The notes below the pieces were generated by a model. The model was given only the letters and a program-made list of their open reading frames with translations, had not been told where the DNA came from and made no database searches. 64,000 bases of DNA from Mauremys mutica (Eukaryota; Chordata; Testudines; Geoemydidae). The stretch covers positions 21,598,965 through 21,662,964 of the forward strand of contig NC_059082.1 in NCBI RefSeq assembly GCF_020497125.1, in the 5' to 3' direction. A program made the translations under genes and the position numbers. This document shows, in pieces, positions 12,433 to 23,900 of the stretch (the first letter of the stretch is position 1; every line of letters begins with the position of its first letter).

Positions 12433-15363
12433 GCCCAGTAAGAAAGAGAATAGTTAGTAGAATAATATTTCAGAACATCTGGAAATCAGATTTAAACTGG
12501 GTGGCTTTAAGTGAAAAGGAAATACTTGTTGCTATCATGCTGCATGTGGGAACAATTTGACAACTGGCACTATGCACATGATCTGTAGAGACATTCTGCA
12601 TGTGTAAAACACTTTCAGTGCAGAAACATTATTTTGTGGTACAGACTCATTCAGAGGTCACAGATGGTGAGGAGATATTTTAGTATGTGAGCTGAGTACA
12701 ACATTTTATCTGCTGGTCAAATTGCATTATGAATCTTTTGAAGTAGTATAGTGCAGGCCTAGAAATGAGATAAAAATTGGAGCTGCAGAGCAATGAAAAC
12801 CACCTGTATTGCTGATGATATCTCTTGTGCAAAACAGCAAGAACTAAGCACTGCATGCCAACAGAAAACTTTATAAATATGGACCAAAGTTCAGAGCCTG
12901 AGGATGACAAGCTGCTAGTTGCTGGGGTCAAATTTTTTCCCCTGCTTTTTTAATATGAAGAGCAGGCCAAATCATTTATTTGTTTTGTAGGCATGCCTCA
13001 GTGCTTGTCTGTAGCAAGCACAGAAATGTTTGACAGCCTGACAGACACATTGAAAAAGTTTGCCTTACCAGTCAGCAGCCTAGTGGCCTTCAGTTCACTC
13101 ATTGCTGATGCAGTGCTAGGGGAAAAAATAATCCTGTTTTGTCAAGACTCAAAGCCATGAATCAAAACATTGTTAATGCTGGCTGCCTTTGCCACCTGGC
13201 AGATTTCCACAGCAAGTCTTGGTGGAAAAAGCACTGATTAAAGGACGGCTATGTGATATTTACTGTCACTTAACAGCCATCTCCCAAGGACAGCACATGA
13301 TTAAAGGAATTTTGATATTTGCTGACAGTAGTCCATTGAAAACTGAACATGAGGCCATTGATAGAGAATGGTGGAAATTCTTTGCCATCATAAACAAAAA
13401 ACAAAGTGCAAGTAGAGATGGGAAAGTGTTGAAATGGGAAGCATCACTTGAAAAGTGGACGTACAGATGCTTGAAGAAACAATCCTCAGAATAACCTTCC
13501 ATTGAAAATGAACGGGATGGGTTTCCTGTTTGCAGAGAGGACTTTCTAATCCTATAGTTTACAGTCCACCACCAGACGAAAAACAAACCCTTCCATATCA
13601 GAAAGGAGGATCCCAAAACAATTTCTTCCCATCCAGCAATCATTTATTAAAAGAATAAATATCCAGAACAATTACCTAGGACATCATGTCAGTCTGAGAT
13701 GGGTCAGAGGAATAAGTTAAACTTGTGTGGAAATACTTAAAAATTGGGAACTGGACAAAAATCAGTTCTAGCTATACTAGGTTTTCTATTTAAGGAAAGT
13801 AATAGCAGCAAATTAACTTCCCCTCAGGTTGGTATACCCTTTTCTACTCAAAAGGTAGATAGAGATGAATGATTTAAAGGTTTTAACACTTACTGTGAAA
13901 CCCACTGTCACAATGAAATTAAATTCTTCAATAATTTAGGACTACGGCATTAGCAAGTTTGAAGCAAACAAGTGACACACCACTGTTACGATCAGAATTG
14001 ACTCATATTAAAAATAAGAAATGTCTTTTGTTGAATATCATGAAGTTTGTAAATTCCTCCCCAGTTCTCTTTCCAAAACACTATTATTAGAAATGATTAA
14101 TACTAAAGGTAACAGATTAAAACTTAAAGAACTCAAAGAACATGAATTTTGCAACTATGCTCTGGGTAAAATAACCCCAATATTCTAAGGAGAAACTACT
14201 TCATAGTGTTACAGAAAGTCCAAATATATTATATCAAACAAATGAGTGATAACCCACTTCCTCTGCTAAAATAATCCACTCTGAAGGGATCATTATCATC
14301 CTTAACTCATCAGATAGCTAAATTGGGGACCCATGGATGGATAGCTGACTGCGTTCCTAAACAAAATGAAGGGACACACTCGTTACCAGATACTGTGAAT
14401 ATTAAGGGCTGATACAATCAATGGCTAGTTTTGTCCCATTCCCCCACCCCCCATACCCCCTTCTTCTTCTTCTTCTTCTAAAGAAGGAAAAAGACAGACA
14501 CAGGTAATTATTTGACCCCAGAAGGAGGGAGCAGTGCTGAGTGCATTATTGTTAAGCAATACCCATGATTCACCAAGGTTCTTAAGCACATGCTTAACTT
14601 TTTTCAAGTTATTTGTGTACAAAAGTAAAATAAATACAACAAATTAAAAAATGAATGGGAAGCGTGTATCATCTTCCCATTTGTATAAATAGCTGACTTG
14701 ATTTAACTGAGACCTTCCTCAGAACTTCAGAGCTGAGACTAATCATGGCAGTTTGAGTCAGTAAGAAGTTTTCATAAATGTATAAGTGAAAAAACAGAGG
14801 GTTATAATGGAAGTCAGTTTGCACCATTAACTCTAGTGTTTGCTGGTGCAGAAATATCAGAAAATATCAGCATACATCTTTTCCCAAGTAAACTGTGAAT
14901 GCAATGTAAATGAAACCAACAAAATTTCTTCATTGGATTTTCTGCAAGTGTGAGGTGCATTACTCCAAAAGCAAAATATGGAAGAGAAATGAATATTCAA
15001 CTTTGATTTCTCCAAGTCATTTCCTTGAGTTCCCTGAAGCAGGAAAAACTGCCTCCAGATGTACAACAAAAAGTCAAGGTCAAATCTTGAACAAATAAGA
15101 ACCATGTTAGCATTTTTCATGCGAGTTGTCCTGGTAGTTGTTCAGGCATGAAATAAGAGGTTATGTTGATCATGGTGGCAGGCAGTGATACTGCTGTGCA
15201 GCGCAGTGGCAATTTCTATAACATCGATCAGTTTATACAGATCTTTATGGTCATATTTAGGAAAGAAAACATTTGATATGAAGAATATGCATCCTAGAAA
15301 TAATTCACCAGTCTTTAGGCCAAGGTATAATTAGAAAAAAATGTAAGATTTCCTCTGCATTGT
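12433..15363. other. Unique-looking DNA, no gene
   Basis: The longest open frame (13189-13494, plus) has no recognisable domain and overlaps an equally long minus-strand frame, so neither is supported. A (CTT)n run lies at about 14461-14479, next to a C-rich tract. No transposon could be recognised. The sequence is AT-rich. Confidence 0.45.
14461..14479. repeat. (CTT)n microsatellite
   Basis: About six CTT units directly after a CCCCCACCCC-type tract. Confidence 0.85.
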
Positions 15364-15924
15364 TATAGATTTATCTCAGTGGTTTGAGCACTGGCCTGTT
15401 AGACCCAGGGTTGTGAGTTCAATCCTTGAGGGGGCCATTTAGGGGTCTGGGGCAAAAATCTGTCCGAGGATTGGTCCTGCTTTGAGCAGGGGGTTGGACT
15501 AGATGATCTCCTAAGATAGGGTGACCAGACATTCTGATAAATTCGTGACTGTCCTGATTTTGAGGAGTTTGTCCCGTGTCCCAATCGAAGTACGGTCAAG
15601 ATGTATTTGTCCCGATATTTTGTTTCCTGGTCTTCGGCGGCAATTCAGCGGAGAGTCCTTCAGTCACGGATGGTCTTCGGCGACATTTTGGTGGTAGGTG
15701 CTTCTATCTTTGTCAGCAAGGTTTATTACCTGCTGCCAAAATACTGCCGAACACCGTCCGCGACTGAAGGACTCTCTGCTGAATTGCCACCAAAGACCCA
15801 GTCGGGTGAGTGTAAAAAAAATAAAAAATAACCCCCCCCACCCCGCAGCGGTCCTGATATTTTCCCCTTACCATCTGGTCACCCTATCCTGAGATCCCTT
15901 CCAACCCTGATATTCTATGTTTCT
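15364..15924 (+). mobile_element. tRNA-derived SINE with CR1-like tail (Cry type), split by a MITE
   Basis: The head has a Pol III A box (TCTCAGTGGTTTGAGCA) and a B box (GTGAGTTCAATCC), in the spacing of a tRNA. The body contains GATTGGTCCTGCTTTGAGCA and GGACTAGATGATCTCC, and the 3' end reads CCCTTCCAACCC then ATTCTATG, the CR1-type tail that allows mobilisation by CR1. This is the layout of the tRNA-Lys-derived SINE of hidden-necked turtles. A 370-bp hAT-type element at 15517-15886 splits it; removing that insert and one 8-bp duplication restores the continuous SINE. A second copy is at 55892. Confidence 0.85.
15517..15886. mobile_element. 370-bp hAT-type MITE inside the SINE
   Basis: The ends are TAGGGTGACCAGA and TCTGGTCACCCTA, perfect inverted repeats. 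The flanks are TCCTAAGA and TCCTGAGA (7 of 8), an 8-bp target duplication as in hAT. The 124-bp relatives at 30534 and 35895 have the same ends, so this copy has about 245 bp of extra interior. The extra part is itself a foldback: TCTTCGGCGGCAATTCAGCG on the left pairs with GCTGAATTGCCACCAAAGA on the right, motifs also found inside the 31231 element. Confidence 0.8.
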
Positions 15925-16367
15925 AGATCATTTTGTGTTTATAAGGGACTTGATCACCATATCGTTTGCTAATATTTGTGTTCATAATTTCCAAAAAAGT
16001 CAATTTTAATTTAAAAATAAAATAAGATGTTTTGCTTTTTATAGCAGGAATCCTTACAAACAAACAGGGGTCTGGTTTCAAGCCAGGATGAACTTCCCCG
16101 GAGCAAAGCACTATTTAGAAGGATTTGTTCTGGTTCAGTTATACCAGTGACTGGCTACCAATGGTTGAAGCCTCCAGTGTAGACAATGTCTAATACTAAT
16201 GAATGGAAAAATGTGTACATTCCTACTTATACTGTCAATGAGAAAACAGATCCCAAGAAATGAGCAAATTAATTTTTCATTAAAATATAGAGGCCATGGT
16301 CATGGCTGTGTTAAAGTCAATGAAAGTATTCTATTAATTTCAATGGAAGTGCAACCAGGATGCACAT
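15925..16367. other. No gene; possible MITE end
   Basis: Around 16120-16190 the sequence CCAGTGTAGACAATGTCT resembles the end of a TIR element, but no partner end was found. Nothing else is recognised. Confidence 0.35.
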
Positions 16368-17045
16368 CACGGGTAGGGCAAACTTTTTGGCCCGAGGGCC
16401 ACATCTGGGTATGAAAATTGTATGGTGGGCCATGAATGCTCATGCCATTGGGGCTTGAGGTGCGGGAGGGGGTGAGGGCTCCGGCTGGGGGTGCAGGCTC
16501 TGGAGTGAGGCCAGATGAGGAGTTCAGGGTGCAGGAGGGGGCTCCGGGATGGGGAAGGGATGTGGGTGGGGGGGGATGAGGGCTCTGGGATCCAGGAGGG
16601 TGGAACTGAGGGGTTTGCAGGGTGGGAGGGGGATCGGGGCTGGGGCAAAGGGTTGGGGCACAGGATGGGGTCAGTGGTGCAGGCTCCGGGTGGTGCTTAT
16701 CTCAAGAAGCTCCCAGAAGCAGCCGCATGTCCCCCCTCTGGCTCCTACACAGAGGTGCGGCCACGCGGCTATGCACACAGCCCCGTCTGCAGGTGTCACC
16801 CCTGCAGCTCCCATTGGCCCCGTTTGCCGGCCAATGGGAGCTGCAGGGGCGGCGCTTGGGGCGGGGGCAGTGTGCGAAGCCCCCTGGCTGCCCCTACACA
16901 TAGGAGCCAGGGGAGGACATGCCGCTGCTTCTGGGAGCCGTGTGAAGCAAGCTCCCAACCCTGCTCCCCGGCAGGAGCTCAAGGCCCGGATTAAAACATC
17001 TGAAGGGCTGGATGTGGCCCCTGGGGTGTAGTTTGCCCACCCCTG
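16368..17045. mobile_element. Non-autonomous hAT-type element with long internal palindrome
   Basis: The left end CACGGGTAGGGCAAACTTTT and right end GTTTGCCCACCCCTG are inverted repeats of the CAGGGGTGGGCAAAC type. The flanks ATGCACAT and ACCTACAT match at 5 of 8, a weak trace of an 8-bp duplication. The left interior is a G-rich degenerate tandem block (~16460-16680). The right interior is a long inverted repeat centred near 16830, with arms such as CAGCTCCCATTGGCC and GGCCAATGGGAGCTGCAGGG. Several frames are open by composition only. A relative with the same ends is at 44496-45301. Confidence 0.75.
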
Positions 17046-17801
17046 ACCTACATGTATTAGTTTAATTAGCTGCATGCATAATAGCAGCTAACACATGCAA
17101 GTGTAACACACATCAGGAACAAGGATTGAACCCAAAGCCTCAGAATTTAAAAGCGTAAGTCTGTACTGCTGGAGCTAAGAGAGACAGTGTATTATCCAGT
17201 GTATTCTTATATGGCAAGGCTTATATGACAGTGTATTCTTATATGGCAAGGCTATATAAGCTTCAGCAACTTTAATACGTGACCCAGTCTCCAGTAAAGG
17301 GGCTACAGCACCATCCTGAGATAGTGTGGGTTATGCATGCTTCAGTACAAAATAACATGTGCTCTCTATCTTATAAATAGAAACATGAAAACGTGAATCC
17401 ACTGGTATTTATTAAGAATTCCATTACAACCTACAAACCTGCCTCTTTGTCAAACAAATAAACCACAAGCAAATGTCAAACTCCCCTTGTCAAGCGCCTC
17501 TCTTTTGAATTCTTACAGAGTATCAAATTTAATGTTATATTTCTGTAGCAAAGTGATGCTCATTCACCAAATTAGGTTAATCAGGGGCAGTTGTTGCCTC
17601 TGGATATATATCCCAAATGTTCTTTTAATCCAACCTCCCTTTTCAGGGTGGCAGTCAAAACTCAAGACAAAACAAAATCAGTTCTGATATGCAGAGCCAC
17701 AGAGCTACATGGCTCAGCACTATGGATACTAATCATATTTTGCTCTAGACAGACACTGGGAGTCAGTGCCTCATAATACCCAGCTAGGCCTGCTTCCCTT
17801 A
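17046..17801. other. Non-coding DNA with a short tandem duplication
   Basis: At about 17199-17255 a ~31-bp unit containing AGTGTATTCTTATATGGCAA occurs twice in tandem. No gene is supported in the rest. Confidence 0.5.
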
Positions 17802-18097
17802 GGCCTACACTGGGGGGTGAGGGGGAAATCGATCTAAATTTCACAACTTCAGCTATGTGAATAACGTAGCTGAAGTCGATGTACTTAGACCTACTCACCG
17901 CGGTGTCTTCACTGCAGTGAGTCGACTGCTGCCGCTCCCCCATTGACTTTGCCTGTGCCTCTTGTGGTGGTGGAGTACAGGAGTCGACGGGAGAGCGCTC
18001 GGGGGGTCAATTTATCGAGTCTAGATTAGACACGATAAATTGATCCCAGCTGGATCAATCGCTGCCCACCAATCCAGCGGGTAGTTTAGACATTCCC
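17802..18097. mobile_element. ~296-bp Harbinger-type MITE
   Basis: Same family as 10302-10608: shared hairpins around CTTCAGCTATGTGAATAACG and CAATTTATCGAGTCTAGA. The left end GGCCTACACTGGG has lost about five bases of the usual GGCCTGGTCTACACT; the right end is TAGTTTAGACATTCCC. The flanks are TTA and TAA, both of the TWA type, though not identical. Non-coding. Confidence 0.75.
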
Positions 18098-18593
18098 TAA
18101 CTTACCAGGCTAACATCTCTAGAGAGATTTTGTAACAAAATCACCTCTGGGGAGAAGGGACTAACATAGCTTAAGTCAGAGTTGCAGCCCAAAGACAAAT
18201 TGTAACACCACCCAAAGTCTCCATCTCCCATAGCCCCACCTCTTGGCATGCTCTGCAACAGGGCTCATGGGGAGGAACCTGCAAAACCACCTGCCATGGT
18301 CCATCTCAGTTCCGGCCCTGAAGAAATCATCCCCAGAAGGGCTCTCGGGCATTTACATCTGCTTTAAGTTGCCACAACAGTAGTGGTCATAGAAGGAGGG
18401 AGAATCCCTCCCTTTGCTGTCAGCTACCATCCCAAACTGCATATAGTAAGAGATTCACGGTTGCCTACTGAGCGTGCACAGATGGCAAGGGACAAACTAA
18501 TGTTGTTTATTTGCAGAGGACCTAAAACAGCTGCCAAGAATCACTACTGATTACACACAGAGTGTAACTTCTTCAGGGCACCAACTGACATTT
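18098..18593. other. No feature recognised
   Basis: Unique-looking sequence, with no supported gene or repeat. Confidence 0.4.
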
Positions 18594-18700
18594 GCTTTGT
18601 GTTTATACAGAAACTAGTTGCCCCCAGTAGGTCCCGGATTTTGACTTGGGTTTTGGGGCACTACTGTAATACAAATAATAAACAACAGCAATAACAAAGC
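18594..18700. repeat. Old dispersed repeat tail
   Basis: The sequence around GTGTTTATACAG, GGTTTTGGGGCACTACTGTA and the A-rich end ACAAATAATAAACAACAGCA resembles the tail of an old amniote retroposed repeat ending in an AAT-rich run. A shorter relative of the head is at about 4110-4155. The family name is uncertain. Confidence 0.4.
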
Positions 18701-19150
18701 CAGAGCACGGATGGCATGTGAAGCTCCCCCTGGGGGAGTGTAGTTCCCTGTCCTGCCTCTTCCACCCTTGGCCCCACCCACACTCCACCCCTACCCCACC
18801 CCAAGCCCCGCCCTTTCCCTGCTCTGCCCGCCCCTGCACCGCCACTGCATCCCTCCTCACCCCCCCACCTGCCACGAGATGCCCATCTGCCACTTGCTGC
18901 CTCCTCACCCCCCCTCACCCGCCACTCGCCTCCTCACTCCCCTGCTGGACCCCCTCACCCACTGCTGGCTCCCTGCATCCCTCCTCACTCCCTCACCCCC
19001 GTGGGGGAGGGGAGGGGCGGGGCGGAGGGACATGGCAAGCGGCGGGGACCTCTGGGGGTGGGGTGGAGGAGAGAAGGCAGTGTGGGCCTCAGGGAAGGGG
19101 ATGGAGCCACAGCCCAGGTATCCGGCAGCAGTTGCACCAGGAAAGGTTTA
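18701..19150. repeat. C-rich then G-rich tract, probably transposon interior
   Basis: The left half is built from CACCCCC/GCCCC pieces and the right half from GGGGAGGGG pieces, so the block folds loosely on itself. The composition keeps frames open on both strands (up to 178 codons), which I take as artefact. It resembles the interiors of the non-autonomous hAT elements here, but I could not find its ends. Confidence 0.4.
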
Positions 19151-20924
19151 GCCTTCCTTGGCCTATTATTCCTGCTGCCCATGAGCCAGAGCAACTTTTA
19201 AAAATATGTCAAACAAATGATGGCTCTAGGGGATCTTGCCCTTCCTGCCTTTGAAGAAAAGCCAAACCAGGCTGTCTGACTTACTGTAACTAACTGGGGG
19301 AAGACATCTATGTGTTAAAAGCAGATTTTTAAAATAAAAGCATTTGCAGAATTGAGTCAAACTGGGTCAGAAACTTGAATGGGCTGATGTGGGGCGGGGG
19401 GGGTGCACAGCAGCTAGGGAAATGCCGCACTCCAGTTATTCCCCGGAGTAAGTGCCTACGTTTAAAAACTTTCAGTATCATGGGGAAAGTATCACAACTG
19501 AGTGCAAAGTTGAGTTCCCTGAACACTCTCCACCTGTGGATCAGGGTGACTCCGAGCTGTGAAAACAAAGAAAAATGCTTCCACAGAGTGGCCAACCTTT
19601 CTTCTGAATAGGCCAGCTTGCTCCATTCCCAAGATCCATGACCTTACGCAGCTTCTGTGGTATGCAAAGCTGCAGATCATTACAGCTTAATAGAGCTCTA
19701 ATAGGAGGATCAGCTCCTTGCTCTGTTCCATGCATCTCTAGAGAAAACGGACATTCAATAGAATTGTAATCAATACATACCTGACAAAAATGATGTACAT
19801 AAATTATAGTTGAAGGATTATTTAGATACATTTACACAATAAAACTAGCCCTTCAGATGCACTGGAGCTACACAAATGTAGTTCTTTTTATATACAAAAA
19901 AATTGGAGGCGGATAACAGTGGAGGGTTTGGTTTCGTTTTTAAACAGAAAGAGACCTTGTTACAAATTGTATGGCTTAACTGAAATACAAGTTGTCTCAC
20001 TAAAGAAACAATGTATGACAATTCCTAACAGATTCATTATTTTAATATAGTAGCAAAATTGTAAGGTATTGTTCAGCTTTCCCTAGATCAAAGCTCTTTC
20101 CATCAACCCTTATTTGCCTTAAGCAATTAAAAAAATTCCTTAGTCTTACTAGCTTAGAGGGTCTGCCCCACCCATTTCCTTCTTCATGTCTTTTCATCAC
20201 TGTGGTCATCCTTTAGGCCAAGGAATGCTAAATGCAGTGCTTCAACATTATGCATATATGGCCATCTCTTTGCTCAAGGACTTGAGCTAAGTAAAGATAC
20301 AGGGTCTAATTCTCATCTCACTTCCACCAGCTTTGCTTCAGGTTAATTCCCACCTGGGTCAGATCCTCAGCTTGTGTAAATTCGTGTCATTCTACAGTCT
20401 TCAATGGACCTATTCTGAGTTTAGGATCTGGTCTACTACTGTTACACCAGTATGAGTACAAAATCAAGGCCACAAAGTTTTCCTAAGGATCCATTCCTTC
20501 CACAGTGTCTCTGAGAAACTAGCTGAATCATCTTCTTACCTATATCATGTATTTATCAAATGAGCAAACTGCATATTTCACCTTTATTCTTCTTCCCTTT
20601 TCCACTCTTTCACTTTTTCTCTCTTCTTTGCTTCACCAGCTCCTTCTCTCTTGCTCTAGCTATATGTGAGGGCAATGGCCAAAGACAATAAAACTGGGTT
20701 CACATATTTCTTTTGCTCTGAACAAGGACTCACTTAGGTACCCTCAAAAATACGAGGCTAGAGTTTTATGCATGATGACTGCCAAGATATCAGCTTCTGT
20801 CACTGAGATGCTCCCTGTCTGACTTCAATGCATCAGCAATGTGCCAGATTAAAAAAAAACAGTTGCTACTCTCATCTGCACAACACATTCCCAATGTGTG
20901 GCCAGACATGTGTTTATTAGTAAG
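19151..20924. other. Unique-looking DNA, no gene
   Basis: No supported gene. Around 20340-20470 there is a faint foldback with CAGATCCTCAGCTTGTGTAAA, of the same old type as at 57714. Confidence 0.4.
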
Positions 20925-20985
20925 ATAGAATCATAGGACTGGAAGGGACCCTCAAAAAGTTAACTAGTCCAGTCCCCTACATGGA
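20925..20985 (-). mobile_element. CR1 LINE 3' terminus, antisense
   Basis: The sequence ATAGAATCATAGGACTGGAA followed by GGGACC and CTAGTCCAGTCCCCT is the reverse complement of the CR1 3' end (a GTTGGACTAGATGA-like motif, a CCCTTCCAA-like motif, then the ATTCTATG tail repeats). Only about 60 bp remain. Confidence 0.8.
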
Positions 20986-23900
20986 TAATTGTGATAAGCA
21001 ACCTTTGTCAGGTAGCAAATTAGTGTTTGTTAGGTCAGCTGGTAGGAATACTGAGAACAGTTCTTTTTTATGTGGTATGCACAGGTGCTTGTAGGTACAG
21101 GAGAGCGCACAAGAGAAGGGAGGCCAGCAGTAGCAACAAGAGTGTAAAGAATTGTTTTGTCATGGTAAACACAGCTTTATCATTAGCTTTCTTGCTCAAT
21201 GACTTCTCCTTTTCTTGAGGAACACAACTTAATAGCCTGTTTCTGAAGTGGCTCATGATCAAAATGGCTTTGTTTATAGTTTAATACCTTCCAGCTTTTA
21301 ATATCTAATCAGCTCCATGCAAGAGTAAGAATGTGAAATATCCCATTGAAACTTGGAACAAGCAATTCTATTTCCAATTACTATTCCTCGCTGCTTAGTT
21401 TGCATTCTCTTTTAACTTCTCAAAGACAGTTACCTTGCTCACCAGTAGCAACATAAAAAAACATATGGGCCCAAGTCTTGGCTCTGCTCCAACTGCTTTG
21501 CAAGACACTGATGTCAGAAAGCAGCTAGAGACCTGGTGGATCCACCATGGAAGAATTCCCCCCGGACAGAAGCAATCCATGGATGGGGTAGAAAAGGTAC
21601 GAGCCCACACAACCTGCAAGCCTGCAGAACAGGGTGTGCTTCAGGAGGAACAAGTACATGGTCAGAGCATATTTATACTCCAGCAATTTCCCGCTGCCAA
21701 GACTGCACCTTTGGATTGTGTGCAGCCAGAAATAAGTTAGAGCAGCCTGGAGGCTATTCTAACTTATGTCAGAGCCAGATCTGACTGTGGCTGCTCCAGG
21801 CTTTGGGGAAACACAAAGAGGTGTAATCTGTTTGCAGCCCTATTTAGTCCTGCCCAGAGCACACGTAGGTCAGTTCAGGGAACTAGGGCCCGTGTGTGTG
21901 TACTGTAATTTATACATTACAGGATTCTTCTGGATGAAAGATAACTTATTTTGGGCATCCAAATATGTAGAAATTTGAGTAATTGTTACATAGTCTGAAT
22001 TATTTTGATACTGAACAAATTATCAAGACCTACTCTGAATGGTTAGCTATTCTGCATAGTCAAAATACATCTCACACCAATAACTTGATAAAGCTGGCAT
22101 GATTTAGACAATTATTAGACGTAATTCTATGCTGGTGTTTTATGTACTACTTATATTTGTCTCATAATAGGGATGAATTATGCTAAGAAATGCCATAACT
22201 GAGCCATAAGAATAAGGACAACTATCTCTTTAATTTATAGCTTTAGTTGTGGACTTGTGTTGCATGAAAAACAAATTGTTTGATAGCTAATATAATTGTA
22301 TGTTGTTTTTTTAAAAACAGCAGTTGTCACTAGTTAGTAGACAATTTTCCAAAAGGGACATGAGAAAGTTTATGGAATTATTTGATCATTTATATTTGTA
22401 GAATTAGTTCCCTGTCAGTGCATTTTATAGTTCCAGTTACCAGTGTTTAAAATTGATCATATAGTTGCTCGAATAAAATGGAAGGAAAAGAGCATTAAGA
22501 AGCATATGAAATCTTTGACTGGAGGGGAAAGTTGGCAAGTTGCCAAGTTGGCAGTCAGACAAACTGTCAATGTTGAAGATCATAGTGTTTCCTGATAAGA
22601 GAGAAATGAAGGTCTGAAGGTAAGAACTCCTAATGGTATCTGATGTGACTGCTATACATTTAGTTAAATGCTTATCATGTCTTTTTAGCCAAGCCTTCAA
22701 TGTACATGCCAGATATTGTAAATCACAGTGGATCAGGGTGAACAGCATTAACTGCATATTATAGTCTCCATTTATTAATTAGATTAATACTACTGGACTT
22801 TTCTTGGTTAAATTTTAAAATAGATTTAGATTACATGTGATTTCTGCTGTACTGTACAGTATGAGGAGCACGGGAATCACGTGGGTGAAACAAGTACTTG
22901 GGTCTCTGTCTCTAGTGGCTTTTTGCCTAAGATATCTCATTAAGTTACTTTTCTTTGACTTTTGATGTATAAAATATTAAGCAAAGAGGATTTTTTTTAA
23001 TTTGGAATTGAAAATCCTGCCTTACTTAATCTCTCTGGCCCTGTTTCATTATGAGAGCTTCTACCTATTAAAGTCGAACTTTCAGGGAAACTCAATGTTT
23101 GCTGGAATACTTTTGCAGTACAAAAATTTATTTGTTTCAAGCGCTCAGATAGAGTATGCAAAACATGAAGCTGAGTAGTAGATGCTAAATGGACTCGGAT
23201 TATCAGAGCTCTTGGTTAGCAGTCAATAGGATTATAGGAAAAATATTTGCCAAACTCTGCTATGCTGTACAGGAAAGAAAAGTGGTGAAGACAAAAAATG
23301 CATTAAAGGAAACAAATGCAAAATGAAAGCACTGCTCATTTTTTCCAAGAGCAACTTCATTTGTTCAATACACCACTTTTAGCAACACATACCAAAAAAA
23401 AAAAAGTAACCAAATTATACCATCCTAACTGAATTTCCACTCATCCTCATGATTTCCATGCAAGTCCAATGACCTCTGCCACGGAATCTTTCACATGAGC
23501 TCAACACCTATCTCCCTTCCATCATGCCTTAGTAATAAAGGGACAATATAATCATATCTTTACATTGAACATGTTGCTATGGATTTTATTCTCATTTTAG
23601 TGAGACTATGGTGTAGTGGAGGTGGAACGGAGAGTGAAGTAACCTGTGGGCCTTGGTATTGGATTGCATGGAAGCTTGGGTGGGATTCTGACAATTCAGA
23701 AAGACAGGACAATAGCGTTCCTATCTTCTGCAGGTATTTCTAAGCTGCCTGTCACACTGCTGGTTTCTGAGCAATGGACAGCGCAATTTAAAGGCAGCAC
23801 TGAGCATGCTCCAAAAGGGCTCTATTGGCTCTTTTCCCCCTTGTCCTCCTTTTACTCTTCTCATGTTGTTTTGCTCTTTTCTCCTTCTCTTGTTTTCACT

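Noticed and set aside
13189..13494. A possible small coding exon
   Set aside because: No domain is recognised, and a longer antisense frame overlaps it. No splice-site or neighbouring-exon support was found.
15364..15430. A tRNA gene (A and B boxes present)
   Set aside because: The sequence continues into a SINE body and a CR1-like tail, so it is a tRNA-derived SINE. The same applies at 55892.
18603..19254. Open frames up to 178 codons on both strands
   Set aside because: They follow C-rich and G-rich composition; no domain is visible and several frames overlap.
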